Below, piece after piece: positions 19,174 through 28,740 of a DNA stretch of 64,000 nucleotides. The notes below the pieces were generated by a model. That model was not told where the DNA came from and did no database searches. It saw only the letters and a program-made list of their open reading frames with translations. Position 1 is the stretch's first letter, and every line of letters begins with the position of its first letter. Both the position numbers and the translations under genes were made by a program. This DNA comes from Aurantibacter aestuarii. GTDB lineage: Bacteria > Bacteroidota > Bacteroidia > Flavobacteriales > Flavobacteriaceae. Location of the stretch: the NCBI RefSeq assembly GCF_003008425.1, contig NZ_PXOQ01000007.1:392419-456418 (forward strand). The letters are read 5' to 3'.

Positions 19174-20865
19174 CTACTGTTTGAATATTTGTTCTAAAAT
19201 TTTTCTTGTAATAACATATGTTGGCTTGACTCCTGAAGTTCCTAAGCCTCCAGAAGCTAAAGTACTTCCAGTTTCCAAAGGATTATCACTTGCATAATAG
19301 GCATATCTTACTTTTACCTTTGGATTTATACTCTTTCTTACTTTTGAAGCCGATTGAATAGCTTTTTGGTAATGCGCTCCTTCCATTTCTAATCCTATCA
19401 CATTCCACGTGGAATTGAAAAAGAATTTTAAAATATCTTTATTTTGAAGCGATGTCCCTAGTACCGTAATCATAGAACCTTCAAAAACATTTAAATCTTC
19501 ATTTTTAAAGTCGGATTTAGATAACTCGTTTTTAAATGGGTAATTATCTGCAGTACCTTCAAAAATATGTGCTGAAGGTATCATAATATCTCCTTTTTTT
19601 CCTTCTAAAATTCCTGCTTTACCCATAATAGAGATAGATTCAATATTTAAACTTACTGTTTTATCTTCTATTTGGTATGGCTTTAAAAGCTCATCTATAA
19701 CTTCATAAGCCTGCTCTCCAAATGCATAATCCATGACAAATATAATAGGATTTTTAAGCTTATTGGAGTCTAAAGTTAGTTTAATATCTAATTTAGAGAC
19801 ATCAATTTTATTAGAATCAAAAATTTGTACATCAATATTTGTCCCTGAGGTATCTTTAATATTTATCATACCATTAGCCAAAGCAATTTTTTCTACTTTT
19901 TGACGTAATTTATCATTTGCTTTTAAACTTAATGCTTCATAAGTAGTAAATACACCATTTTTAATTTCACTTGGAAGAGCTTTTGGGGCATATAATGTGT
20001 TCATAACACTATGAAGATTAGCACTTATAATATGAATTGGTCGGTCTTCAAATTTATTTTCAACTAAAATGGTTTTAATATGGTCCGACCAGATTTCTCC
20101 ATGAATATGATGACCTAAACGTTCACGTAACACCTTACTAAATGTAACTATTCGTTTTTCATTAGTTAAATGCTCCTTTATCGCCAGATGACCTAACCAA
20201 TATATGATTTCAAGGAAACGTTCCGGTTTTTTATCTGTTGCAAAATTTGTATATAATTCTGATATTTCTTTAAACGTATGCCCTAAAATATTTGCGGTGT
20301 GTGTAATAGCAATCTCGCGTTCTTGTTGGCTTAATTCCTCAGTGTTTAAAATGGCATTTTCAAGCTTTTGCCAATCTCTAGAAGTTGTACCATTTTCGTC
20401 AATTAAAACACGCTTACAAATCTTTTCAGATTCTATAAACAAAAAGGTAAGATGTGTTAGAATATCATAAATCTCACTTCTTCCACGTGTAATTTCGATA
20501 TTCATTTGTTCTTTATCGATGCGATAACAATGCCTGCGTCGTTTTTCTGGAATTATTGGCGTAAAGTGAGAATTTTTATAACCCTCATCACTTGTAAGGT
20601 TTATAAAACGACACTCTTCTATTCCTATTGGCAAGCGGTCTATTACATATTTTAAACCTACTAATTCTGTTTTGTCTTCGGCTATATAACCATATATTTC
20701 AGGTCTTAAAACCAATAGAGATTCTCTTAATGTTTCTCCAGAAACACCCATAGGTTTATAGAAACCTCTGTTAAAGAGATGACGCATTGTAATGTACAAA
20801 CGCTCTATAGCACTGCTACTTTCTTGAGCGCGTGTGCGTTCTAATATATTTTTATTCGGTTTCAT
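19174..20865 (-). CDS. DUF6909-like protein with a nucleoside-phosphorylase-like C-terminal half (563 aa)
   Basis: A soluble protein conserved in Flavobacteriia. Residues 1 to about 250 look mostly helical (ERLYITMRHLFNRGF and a helix-rich block). From about 280 the pattern changes to an alpha/beta fold with IIFVMDYAFGEQAYEVI, ISIMGKAGILEGKKGDIMIP and NVIGLEMEGAHY. The last two resemble the phosphate/nucleoside loop and the Met-Glu-Gly ribose-binding motif of purine nucleoside phosphorylase/MTAN enzymes. I do not know its reaction. It is 1 nt from the Wzz-like gene, so it may be co-transcribed with the glycan locus. Confidence 0.6.
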   Translation of the reverse strand: MKPNKNILERTRAQESSSAIERLYITMRHLFNRGFYKPMGVSGETLRESLLVLRPEIYGYIAEDKTELVGLKYVIDRLPIGIEECRFINLTSDEGYKNSHFTPIIPEKRRRHCYRIDKEQMNIEITRGRSEIYDILTHLTFLFIESEKICKRVLIDENGTTSRDWQKLENAILNTEELSQQEREIAITHTANILGHTFKEISELYTNFATDKKPERFLEIIYWLGHLAIKEHLTNEKRIVTFSKVLRERLGHHIHGEIWSDHIKTILVENKFEDRPIHIISANLHSVMNTLYAPKALPSEIKNGVFTTYEALSLKANDKLRQKVEKIALANGMINIKDTSGTNIDVQIFDSNKIDVSKLDIKLTLDSNKLKNPIIFVMDYAFGEQAYEVIDELLKPYQIEDKTVSLNIESISIMGKAGILEGKKGDIMIPSAHIFEGTADNYPFKNELSKSDFKNEDLNVFEGSMITVLGTSLQNKDILKFFFNSTWNVIGLEMEGAHYQKAIQSASKVRKSINPKVKVRYAYYASDNPLETGSTLASGGLGTSGVKPTYVITRKILEQIFKQ

Positions 20866-20896
20866 TTAGGCTGTTAGTGTTATTATTAACGACAAG

Positions 20897-22393
20897 TTAC
20901 AATAAATATTTTGTAAGCTGGTTTGCTATAGTCCTATCGTTTGTTAATCTTGGAATTTTATTTTGCCCACCTAATTTACCTTGCGACTTCATATAATTTT
21001 GAAATGCATGCTTTTTAAGTGAACTTATTTTTAAAGGTTGAAGTACTTTTCCTTCAATTAAATCGAAATAATATGAGTTTTGTTTTTGTAAAGATTCATC
21101 AATATACTTAGAAAATTCTGTGAAGTCTTTGGGTTTATTTTCAAATTCAATAAACCATTCATGATAAGGCAAACCGGCTTCTGGGTTAATTTGCGGAGCT
21201 ACAGTAAATTCCGAAACTCTAACTTGAGGAAATACTTGTAGAGCTTCTTTTAAAGCATATTCCACCTCTTTCCCTATCACATGTTCTCCAAAAGCAGAGA
21301 TAAAGTGTTTAATACGTCCTGAAACAATAATTCTATATGGTTTTAAGCTGGTAAACATTACAGTGTCTCCAATATTATAAGCCCAAAGTCCTGCATTTGT
21401 AGAAATAATCATAACATAATTAACGTTTTTCTCTACATCTTTAATGGTGATTCTTTCAGGGTCTTCATCAAAAAAATGATCTGCTTTTATAAACTCATAA
21501 AACATACCAGAATTGAGTTGAAGTAACATCCCATTTTCATTTTGTTTGTCTTGATAAGCGAAAAAACCTTCGCTAGCAGGATATAACTCGATACTATCTA
21601 CTTTTCGACCTATTAAATTCTCAAATTTAGCACGATAAGGTTCATAATTAACGCCACCGTAAATAAATAAATTGAAATTTTTAAAAACGTCTCCAACTTT
21701 TTTATTTGTGGTTTGCTGAATTTTTTCAAAATACATCTGTACCCAAGAAGGAATACCTGAAATAATACTCATGTCTTCTTGCAGGGTTTCTTCAACTATA
21801 GCATTGACTTTAGTTTCCCAATCTTCAATACAATTGGTTTCCCAGCTTGGCATGCGATTTTTTTGTAAGTATGCTGGAACATAATGTGCCACAATTCCAG
21901 ATAAGCGTCCTAATTGAATGCCATTCTTTTCGGTTAAAATAGGGCTACCTTGTAAAAAAATCATTTTTCCATTAACCACACTACTATTACCGGTTTCTGC
22001 AATATAAAGTAATATCGCATTTCTTGCAGCTTCAATATGATTAGGCATACTTTCTTTAGTTAGCGGAATATATTTAGCTCCTGAAGTAGTGCCTGAAGTT
22101 TTTGCGAAATATAATGGTTTTCCTTTCCACAAAACGTCTTCTTCACCGTTTACTGCTCTATCTACATAGGCTTTTAAGCCTTCATAATCTCGAACTGGAA
22201 CACGCTTTTTAAAATCTTCGAAAGTATGAATAGAATTAAAATCATGATCTTTTCCAAAAGCGGTTTGAGAAGCTTGTTTTATAAGTTCTTTAAATACTTT
22301 TTCTTGTGTTTTCACTGGGTTATTAGCCCAATTATTCACTTTAAATTTTATATAAGTCGCAAATGGTTTTGCTAAAATTGCTTTTAAACCCAT
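20897..22393 (-). CDS. GH3 family acyl-acid-amido-synthetase-like protein (498 aa)
   Basis: The protein matches bacterial GH3 members of the ANL adenylating superfamily. FAKTSGTTSGAKYIPLT is the ATP/AMP P-loop-like motif, ELYPASEGFFAYQ lies at the second adenylate site, and YNIGDTVMFT with VSGRIKHFISAFGEHV closes the active site. Plant GH3 enzymes conjugate amino acids to jasmonate or auxin; the bacterial substrate is unknown. It starts one base after the M23 peptidase stop, so the two are one transcript. Confidence 0.88.
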   Translation of the reverse strand: MGLKAILAKPFATYIKFKVNNWANNPVKTQEKVFKELIKQASQTAFGKDHDFNSIHTFEDFKKRVPVRDYEGLKAYVDRAVNGEEDVLWKGKPLYFAKTSGTTSGAKYIPLTKESMPNHIEAARNAILLYIAETGNSSVVNGKMIFLQGSPILTEKNGIQLGRLSGIVAHYVPAYLQKNRMPSWETNCIEDWETKVNAIVEETLQEDMSIISGIPSWVQMYFEKIQQTTNKKVGDVFKNFNLFIYGGVNYEPYRAKFENLIGRKVDSIELYPASEGFFAYQDKQNENGMLLQLNSGMFYEFIKADHFFDEDPERITIKDVEKNVNYVMIISTNAGLWAYNIGDTVMFTSLKPYRIIVSGRIKHFISAFGEHVIGKEVEYALKEALQVFPQVRVSEFTVAPQINPEAGLPYHEWFIEFENKPKDFTEFSKYIDESLQKQNSYYFDLIEGKVLQPLKISSLKKHAFQNYMKSQGKLGGQNKIPRLTNDRTIANQLTKYLL

Positions 22394-23263
22394 TTATTTA
22401 AAATCTATGAAATTATTTGGATTTACCGGATAACCATCACTCCAAAGCTCAAAGTGTAAATGAGGTCCAGTAGACAACTCGCCTGTACTGCCTGAAATAG
22501 CAATAACTTCTCCTGCTTTAACTAAATCTCCTTGTTTTTTAGTGAGTTTAGAGTTGTGTTTATATACAGATATTAAACCATATTTGTGTTCTATAATAAC
22601 TACATATCCGGTTTGTGTTGTGAAGTCTGAAAAAACAACTGTTCCATCTGCTGTTGCCTTAACAGGTTCATCTTTTGTTACAGAAATATCTACTGCAAAA
22701 TGTTTTTCTTTGATATTAAAATTTTCGGTAATAGTTCCTTTTACAGGTCTAAACAAAATAAAATTTGCTTTTGTTTGTGCGGCATCAAAAATACTGTACT
22801 TATCTTCTTTATCTACTTTTTCTCTTAACGTAGAGTCTTGAGCATTCGGTTTAAAATTAAGTTTACTAGCTTCTAACTTTACTGAAGCAATAATAGAATC
22901 TTTAGAAACGTCTTCAGCTTTTAAATCGCCAGACAAGACTTGTTTTATAGACTCATAATATTTCTCATTAACATTTATGACATCTTGTAAAGAGTCGGTT
23001 TTTAGGGTTAATAATGTTGCCTTCTTTTTTAAAGATCTTGATGAGTATCCTGGAATATATTCTTTTAAAGGTGTAAATACAATAAGTAAAGTAGTTGCTG
23101 CAACCAGAAAAATAGAAGATAATGAAACTAGAATAAAGACGTTTAGTAGGTTTAATCTTAATGAAAACCTTTCTTCAAACGTATCTTGATTTAATAGTAA
23201 TAACCTATAGTTGTGTAGCAATTTCTTGCTAATTTTTCTACGGGGTTTTCTCTTTTTTGCCAT
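22394..23263 (-). CDS. Membrane-anchored M23 family peptidase (289 aa)
   Basis: A basic N-terminus is followed by a single membrane anchor near residues 38-65 and a periplasmic linker. The C-terminal M23 (LytM) domain has the metal-binding HFAVDIS and GPHLHFELW motifs, so both zinc ligands and the catalytic His are kept. It probably trims or senses peptidoglycan cross-links. Its gene diverges from tatA over a 118-nt gap, with a -7 box almost touching the ATG. Confidence 0.9.
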   Translation of the reverse strand: MAKKRKPRRKISKKLLHNYRLLLLNQDTFEERFSLRLNLLNVFILVSLSSIFLVAATTLLIVFTPLKEYIPGYSSRSLKKKATLLTLKTDSLQDVINVNEKYYESIKQVLSGDLKAEDVSKDSIIASVKLEASKLNFKPNAQDSTLREKVDKEDKYSIFDAAQTKANFILFRPVKGTITENFNIKEKHFAVDISVTKDEPVKATADGTVVFSDFTTQTGYVVIIEHKYGLISVYKHNSKLTKKQGDLVKAGEVIAISGSTGELSTGPHLHFELWSDGYPVNPNNFIDFK

Positions 23264-23270
23264 ATGCTAA

Positions 23271-23278
23271 CAAAAGTA
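23271..23278 (-). promoter_or_regulatory. Candidate -7 box for the M23 peptidase gene
   Basis: On the minus strand this reads TACTTTTG, a match to TAnnTTTG. Its last base is only 7 nt before the ATG, which predicts a leader of about 3 nt or none. I see no clear -33 TTG. Confidence 0.5.
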
Positions 23279-23354
23279 ATTAAATTATAAGTGTTTTATA
23301 GGTCCAACAGATGCTAAAGTTAGTATTTAAACGTTAATATTAAACTTAAATTAC

Positions 23355-23362
23355 TAACTTTG
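23355..23362 (+). promoter_or_regulatory. Candidate -7 box for tatA
   Basis: TAACTTTG matches the Bacteroidetes TAnnTTTG box and ends 19 nt before the tatA ATG. It lies back to back with the M23 promoter in the same short divergent gap. Confidence 0.5.
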
Positions 23363-23381
23363 TATCCTAAATTTTTTAGAT

Positions 23382-23570
23382 ATGATTTCAGCAAGTATAT
23401 TTTTAGGAATGATTGGAGTACCTCAAGTCATTTTAGTAGTTGTGGTTTTATTACTTCTTTTTGGTGGTAAAAAAATTCCAGAATTAATGCGTGGTCTTGG
23501 TAGCGGAATGAAAGAATTTAAAGACGCTAGTAAGGATGATGATGATAAAAAAGAAGTAAAAAAAGATTAA
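23382..23570 (+). CDS. tatA: Twin-arginine translocase subunit TatA/TatE
   Basis: A 62-residue protein with one N-terminal membrane helix ([14 protein letters not shown]), the hinge [14 protein letters not shown] and an amphipathic helix [11 protein letters not shown], ending in a charged tail. This is the complete TatA layout. TatA forms the pore for folded proteins with TatC, which is not in the window. A strong terminator follows. Confidence 0.95.
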   Translation: MISASIFLGMIGVPQVILVVVVLLLLFGGKKIPELMRGLGSGMKEFKDASKDDDDKKEVKKD

Positions 23571-23591
23571 TTATATCATTTTACTATAAAT

Positions 23592-23623
23592 AAAAAAACC
23601 AACGCATTTGCGTTGGTTTTTTT
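23592..23623. terminator. Bidirectional intrinsic terminator between tatA and the DUF4837 gene
   Basis: AACCAACGC and GCGTTGGTT form a 9-bp stem around a 3-4 nt loop, with an A-run before and a T-run after. It can serve both convergent genes. Confidence 0.9.
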
Positions 23624-23641
23624 ATTTAATTTATTTAGATA

Positions 23642-24622
23642 TTATTGCAAAAAGCGAATTGACTTGATAATAGCTTCAAGCTCGAACATATAATCTCTTT
23701 TATTTACAGATGGTGCAAATGTAAATCCTTCTGCTATTAGGTAACGGTTATTCTCGTCATCTCGTATAACATAAGTTACAAAAGGACCTGCCATAAAAGC
23801 GTCTTTAACATCCCATGTGGCACGCATTTCAAAAGCTGGCTTGCCATCTAAAATAGTTGTGTAAAAAAATGGTGAATAAGCTTCCTCCGTTTTCATGAAG
23901 GTACCATCGGTGGGACCTGGAATATATTTTTCGCCAATACTGTCTCTAATTTTAATTATTTGCTGTACTAAAGTAGTATCAATGGTTAACTGGTCTAGAG
24001 GAATTTCGTACAACATTATATTTGTTGTACCTGTTGTAATATCTTTTCTTAACCAGAAAAAATTATTTTCTTCTTTTGCTGTTCTATAAACAGAAGGATA
24101 TTTAATGGTAATTCCTAAACGCTCTTTAATAGCTTTATCGCTACTTAAAGATTTTGCAATTTGGCGTTTTCGTTCTTTAATTTCTACATCTTTAAAGGCT
24201 GTAATAATTTTACTAGCATTTTCTTTTAAGACTTCAATAATTTCTGTTTTAGAATTTCCTTTAACTACAACTACTTTCTGTGGTTTTGCATAAGTATTGT
24301 TATTAAAATCTACACCTTTTGAAGGATTTTTATCGATTTTTAGTATAAGTCGATTTTTAGTTGCAAAATCTGAAAAAACAGCTGTTGGAATTTGATTAAT
24401 ATTAAATAATGGCTCCTTTTGCGGCAAGCCATCTACAGGAGCAGCAAAAATATTGCGAATACTTTCGCCTATTTCAGAGTTCCAAGCATCGTTGTCTACA
24501 ACAACAGAAAGGTTATTTAAATTTCCTGAAGAGTCCGACAGGATGCGATTTTTTTTCTTATCTCCATCATTACATGAGGTTAAAAAAACAAGAATTAAAA
24601 AAAATTGAATACAATATTTCAT
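23642..24622 (-). CDS. DUF4837 family lipoprotein (326 aa)
   Basis: The N-terminus has a lipoprotein signal peptide with the lipobox FLTSC (Cys17). The mature part contains the DUF4837 pattern: VVVDNDAWNSEIGESIRNIFA near the start, a central block on DITTGTTNIMLYEIP, and YVIRDDENNRYLIAEGF near the end. The family is found in Bacteroidetes and has no known function. It follows the transglycosylase gene by 4 nt, suggesting an envelope role at the same time of expression. Confidence 0.88.
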   Translation of the reverse strand: MKYCIQFFLILVFLTSCNDGDKKKNRILSDSSGNLNNLSVVVDNDAWNSEIGESIRNIFAAPVDGLPQKEPLFNINQIPTAVFSDFATKNRLILKIDKNPSKGVDFNNNTYAKPQKVVVVKGNSKTEIIEVLKENASKIITAFKDVEIKERKRQIAKSLSSDKAIKERLGITIKYPSVYRTAKEENNFFWLRKDITTGTTNIMLYEIPLDQLTIDTTLVQQIIKIRDSIGEKYIPGPTDGTFMKTEEAYSPFFYTTILDGKPAFEMRATWDVKDAFMAGPFVTYVIRDDENNRYLIAEGFTFAPSVNKRDYMFELEAIIKSIRFLQ

Positions 24623-24626
24623 GGTG

Positions 24627-26180
24627 TTAGCTTTTAGAGACTTTAAGTTTCATTCCTAATTTAAGTTTAGTACCACTAATATTGTTCCACTTTTGAATAT
24701 TTTCTACAGAAACTCCAGGAAATTTTTGTGAGATGCTCCAAAGCGAATCTCCAGATTTCACTGTGTAAATTTTTCCTGAGCTTGTTTTTGAAGATTTTTC
24801 AGTACTATTACTACTAGCAACTGTGGTTTTAGAAGGTATGTTCCGCGTGTAAATGGTTAGTCTTTGCCCGATACTAATATTATTATTTCTTAAACCATTC
24901 CATTGCTTAAGCTGGCTTATTCTAACATTATATTTTCTTGCAATTTTACCTAAATAATCTCCAGCCCTTACCTTATATCTAATTTTATTTTCAGATTGCA
25001 CCAATTGAGGTAAAGGTTTTTCTCTCTTATCTTCTTCCTCTTTGACATAAGCATATATTTGCTCCTCATTAGCTACAAAAATGGCCATATTTTCTTTTGG
25101 AAGTGTTAATGTGTAGTTTTTGTTTTTTACAAAAGGAATAATGTCTAGTTTATAAGTAGGGTTTAAATACTGGATCTCTTCAATATCCACACCAGTCACT
25201 TCAGAAATCTGATCGAAAGAAATGGTACGTTTAATATGAATGGTATCGGTTTCAATATGTCTGTATTTAGGCTTATGTTTTATAAACCCATGTTCTTCGG
25301 CATATTCAAAAATATACATAGTCGCTAAAAAAGCTGGTACATATCCGGCTGTTTCACGTGGTAAGAAAGGTCTCAAGTTCCAGTAATTTTTATAACCACC
25401 AGAACGTCTTATTGCTTTTAATACATTTCCTGGACCTGAATTATAAGCAGCTAGAGCTAAATCCCAATCGCCAAAAATATCATATAAACGAGATAAATAT
25501 ACTCCTGCTGTTGTAGTTGATTTTATAGGGTCGCTACGCTCATCTACATAACTAGACACATCTAAACCATACTGCTTTCCTGTAGCATACATAAATTGCC
25601 ATAAACCTGTAGCTCCAACACGAGATTTTGCTTTTGGTTTAAGTGCAGATTCTACAATTGCAAGATATTTCATTTCTAGTGGAATATCTAAATTGTCAAA
25701 TTCTCTCTCGAACATTGGAAAATAATAGGTACTTAACCCCATTAAACGCTCTAAAGATTGATGCCTGTTTTTCAGAAAGTTTTTAATTACACTTTCAAGT
25801 TCTGCGTTATATTCTACATTAAAAGGTGTTCTTGCTTGCAAGCGTTGCAGTCGCGCTTTTAAAGTGTCTGTAGGCAATTCTGGATAATAAACCGCTTCAT
25901 ACTTTAAACCTGTTACATCCCTGTATATAGTATCGAATAAGGTATTACTATATAGTTCCTCTTTCCATTTCTCTTCGAAAGCTTCAGCTATTTGATTATC
26001 TAAAAGTGTTTGTGTGCTATCGGAAAGAATTTCTGCTGTAATGGTTTTAGTTTTAAAATCTATACCACCCACTTTCTCGGTTAACACTACTTTTTTTGTA
26101 GTTACCTGAGTTGTATCCTGTGCATTAATGGTATTAAAAGTCAGAACAAAAAGAAAAATAAAGAAATACTTAATAGTCAT
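24627..26180 (-). CDS. MltD-like lytic transglycosylase with two LysM domains (517 aa)
   Basis: A Sec signal peptide (residues 1-20, ending NTINA) precedes an SLT domain. The catalytic Glu177 lies in LAIVESALKPKAKSRVG, followed by GLWQFM and AYNSGPGNVLKAI. Two LysM repeats follow: RYKVRAGDYLGKIARKYNV and YTVKSGDSLWSISQKFPG, each with an IxxLKxWNG or IQKWN motif. It cleaves glycan strands of peptidoglycan in the periplasm with LysM binding. A degenerate LysM-like block may also lie near residues 320-370. Confidence 0.93.
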   Translation of the reverse strand: MTIKYFFIFLFVLTFNTINAQDTTQVTTKKVVLTEKVGGIDFKTKTITAEILSDSTQTLLDNQIAEAFEEKWKEELYSNTLFDTIYRDVTGLKYEAVYYPELPTDTLKARLQRLQARTPFNVEYNAELESVIKNFLKNRHQSLERLMGLSTYYFPMFEREFDNLDIPLEMKYLAIVESALKPKAKSRVGATGLWQFMYATGKQYGLDVSSYVDERSDPIKSTTTAGVYLSRLYDIFGDWDLALAAYNSGPGNVLKAIRRSGGYKNYWNLRPFLPRETAGYVPAFLATMYIFEYAEEHGFIKHKPKYRHIETDTIHIKRTISFDQISEVTGVDIEEIQYLNPTYKLDIIPFVKNKNYTLTLPKENMAIFVANEEQIYAYVKEEEDKREKPLPQLVQSENKIRYKVRAGDYLGKIARKYNVRISQLKQWNGLRNNNISIGQRLTIYTRNIPSKTTVASSNSTEKSSKTSSGKIYTVKSGDSLWSISQKFPGVSVENIQKWNNISGTKLKLGMKLKVSKS

Positions 26181-26240
26181 AGGTCTATTTAATTGTCATG
26201 TTTTAACGCCATGAGGCGTAAAATCGTATATTTATTATAT

Positions 26241-26272
26241 AAAAAAGGGCTACTTATGAGGCAACCCTTTTA
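26241..26272 (-). terminator. Intrinsic terminator after pgk
   Basis: On the minus strand AAAAGGGTTGC pairs with GTAGCCCTTTT (two G-T wobble pairs) and is followed by a T-run. It stands between pgk and the transglycosylase gene, both minus. Confidence 0.75.
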
Positions 26273-26283
26273 TAAATGCTTTT

Positions 26284-27471
26284 TTATTTTTGTATTGCTG
26301 CAATTCCAGGTAATGTAATACCTTCAAGACTTTCCAGCATTGCACCACCACCTGTACTAACGTAACTCACTTTATGTTCAAAACCAAATTCTTTAACTGC
26401 AGCTACAGAGTCTCCTCCGCCAACTAAAGAAAAAGCTCCGTTTTTGGTTGCTTCTGCAATAGAGTTACCCAAAGCGATTGTTCCTGCTGCAAAATTTTCC
26501 ATTTCAAAAACGCCTAATGGTCCATTCCATAAAATGGTTTTACATTGTTTTACAACTACATTGAAATTTTCTCTAGATTTTGGTCCAGCATCAAGTCCTT
26601 GCCAACCATCTGGGATTTCTTTAATATCCACAACTTGCGTATTGGCATTGTTATTAAAGTCGTCTGCCGCAATAACATCTACAGGAATATGAACTTTAAC
26701 ATTTTTAGCTTCGGCTTGCTTTAAAATATCTAAAGCCAATTCCATTTTATCGTCTTCACAAATAGAATCTCCTACTTTACCTCCTTGAGCTTTAATAAAT
26801 GTAAAAGACATTCCACCACCAATAATTAAATGGTCTACTTTGTCTAAAATATTTTCAATAATAGTAATTTTAGAAGACACCTTTGCTCCTCCCAAAATAG
26901 CTAAAACAGGTTTTTCGCCTGTTTTCATAACTTTATCGATACTTTTAATTTCCTGTTCTAATAAGAAACCAAAACATTTGTTATCTGGGAAAAATTCTGC
27001 AACAATGGTTGTAGAAGCATGTGCTCTATGAGCAGTTCCAAATGCGTCATTAACGTAAATATCTCCTAATTTTGATAATTGTTCTGCAAAGTCTCTATCG
27101 CCCGCAGTTTCTTCATCGTGAAATCTTAGATTTTCTAAAATTAAAATTTCTCCAGGTTTTAGGTTTGCTGCGGCTGCTTCAACTTCTTCCCCAACACAGT
27201 TATTTACAAATTTGGTCTCTACACCAACAACATTTTCGACTTCGTCTACAATATGTTTTAATGAAAATTCTTCTTGAACGCCTTTTGGACGACCTAAATG
27301 TGACATTAACACACAGCTACCGCCATCTTCTAATATTTTTATTATAGTAGGTTTAGCGGCCTTGATACGAGTAGCGTCGGTAATTTTAAAATCTGCATCT
27401 AAGGGCACATTAAAATCTACTCTTATTAGTGCTTTTTTATCTTTAAAGTTAAAATCATTCAGGGTTTTCAT
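26284..27471 (-). CDS. pgk: Phosphoglycerate kinase
   Basis: The 395-residue protein carries RVDFNVPLD at the N-terminus, [16 protein letters not shown], the hinge [11 protein letters not shown] and the ATP-binding [12 protein letters not shown] with STGGGAMLE. Full length and all substrate residues look intact. It performs the first ATP-forming step of lower glycolysis in the cytoplasm. It is a single gene, divergent from holB. Confidence 0.97.
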   Translation of the reverse strand: MKTLNDFNFKDKKALIRVDFNVPLDADFKITDATRIKAAKPTIIKILEDGGSCVLMSHLGRPKGVQEEFSLKHIVDEVENVVGVETKFVNNCVGEEVEAAAANLKPGEILILENLRFHDEETAGDRDFAEQLSKLGDIYVNDAFGTAHRAHASTTIVAEFFPDNKCFGFLLEQEIKSIDKVMKTGEKPVLAILGGAKVSSKITIIENILDKVDHLIIGGGMSFTFIKAQGGKVGDSICEDDKMELALDILKQAEAKNVKVHIPVDVIAADDFNNNANTQVVDIKEIPDGWQGLDAGPKSRENFNVVVKQCKTILWNGPLGVFEMENFAAGTIALGNSIAEATKNGAFSLVGGGDSVAAVKEFGFEHKVSYVSTGGGAMLESLEGITLPGIAAIQK

Positions 27472-27571
27472 TCTTTTTAAGTTAAGTAGTTATGTTTCAA
27501 ATATAACAAAGTCGATAAACTTTTTATATATTTAAAAGACATATTATAACAACTATAATTTTTAAGTCTTT

Positions 27572-27579
27572 TATATTTG
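27572..27579 (+). promoter_or_regulatory. Candidate -7 box for holB
   Basis: TATATTTG matches TAnnTTTG and ends 4 nt before the holB ATG. If transcription starts about 5 nt after the box, the mRNA begins at the start codon. Confidence 0.5.
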
Positions 27580-27583
27580 CTTT

Positions 27584-28738
27584 ATGTTATTTAAAGATGT
27601 TTTAGGGTTAAATTATATTAAATCTCACCTTATTAAAAGCGTAGATCACGGAAGGATTCCACATGCTCAATTATTTGTGGGTCCAGAAGGATCTGGAACT
27701 CTAGCTATGGCGATTGCTTATGCGCAATACGTGTTATGTCAAAATACCGATGGGGAAAATAATACGGGAAATGCAGCTTGTAATTTAAAGTTTGAACAGT
27801 TTTCTCATCCAGATTTGCATTTTGCATTTCCAGTAACAACTACAGACCAAGTTAAAAAACATCCGGTCTCATCTCACTTTTTACCAGAATGGAGAACCCT
27901 TTTAAAAGAACAACCCTACGGTAACCTTTATGACTGGTATAAACGTTTAGGCGTTGATAATAAACAGGGACAAATTGGTGTAGATGAAGCTTTAGATATT
28001 ATTAAAGCTTTAGCTTTAAAGTCTTACGAAGGTGGCTATAAGATTATGTTAATTTGGATGGCTGAGAAAATGAATACTGCTGCTGCTAATAAATTACTTA
28101 AACTAATTGAAGAACCACCAAATAAAACTATTTTCCTTTTAATAGCTGAAGATGAAGAGCAAATTATAAACACTATTAGATCACGTTGCCAAATTTTACA
28201 TTTTCCTCCATTGGCAGAAGAAGATATTAAAAACGGCTTGGTCAAACAGTATAGTATTTCTGAAAAAGATGCTTTAGCTATAGCAAGACAATCGGATGGT
28301 AATTACAATAAAGCTTGTGATTTAGTTTATCAAGACAGTGAAGAGATTCAATTTGAAACTTGGTTTATTACTTGGATAAGAAGTGCCTTTAAAGCCAAAG
28401 GAAACAAAACGGCTATTCATGATTTAATTAGTTGGAGTGAAGAAATTGCTAAAACAGGACGAGAAACTCAAAAACTATTTTTAAATTATTGTATTAATTT
28501 TTTTAGACAAGCTTTATTACTTAATTATAACGCTAGCAGTTTAGTATATTTTGATATTAAAACGAAAAATTTTGACTTAGCTAAATTTGCGCCATTTGTA
28601 CATAATAATAACATTTTAGATATTTCTGAAGCTTTACAAGATGCAATTTACCATATTGAAAGAAATGGAAATTCTAAAATTATTTTAACGGATTTATCAA
28701 TAAAACTAACCCGATTACTTCACGCTAAACAAGACTAA
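27584..28738 (+). CDS. holB: DNA polymerase III subunit delta' (clamp loader)
   Basis: The protein (384 residues) has the AAA+ clamp-loader layout. RIPHAQLFVGPEGSGTLAMA stands where a P-loop would be but lacks the Gly-Lys-Thr, as in delta' subunits that do not hydrolyse ATP. HPDLHFAFPV and KIMLIWMAEKMNTAAANKLLKLIEEPP with the sensor region IRSRCQILHFPPL follow. The cysteine zinc site is reduced (C and C around VLCQ and AACN). It works with DnaX and delta to load the beta clamp. Confidence 0.92.
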   Translation: MLFKDVLGLNYIKSHLIKSVDHGRIPHAQLFVGPEGSGTLAMAIAYAQYVLCQNTDGENNTGNAACNLKFEQFSHPDLHFAFPVTTTDQVKKHPVSSHFLPEWRTLLKEQPYGNLYDWYKRLGVDNKQGQIGVDEALDIIKALALKSYEGGYKIMLIWMAEKMNTAAANKLLKLIEEPPNKTIFLLIAEDEEQIINTIRSRCQILHFPPLAEEDIKNGLVKQYSISEKDALAIARQSDGNYNKACDLVYQDSEEIQFETWFITWIRSAFKAKGNKTAIHDLISWSEEIAKTGRETQKLFLNYCINFFRQALLLNYNASSLVYFDIKTKNFDLAKFAPFVHNNNILDISEALQDAIYHIERNGNSKIILTDLSIKLTRLLHAKQD

Positions 28739-28740
28739 CT

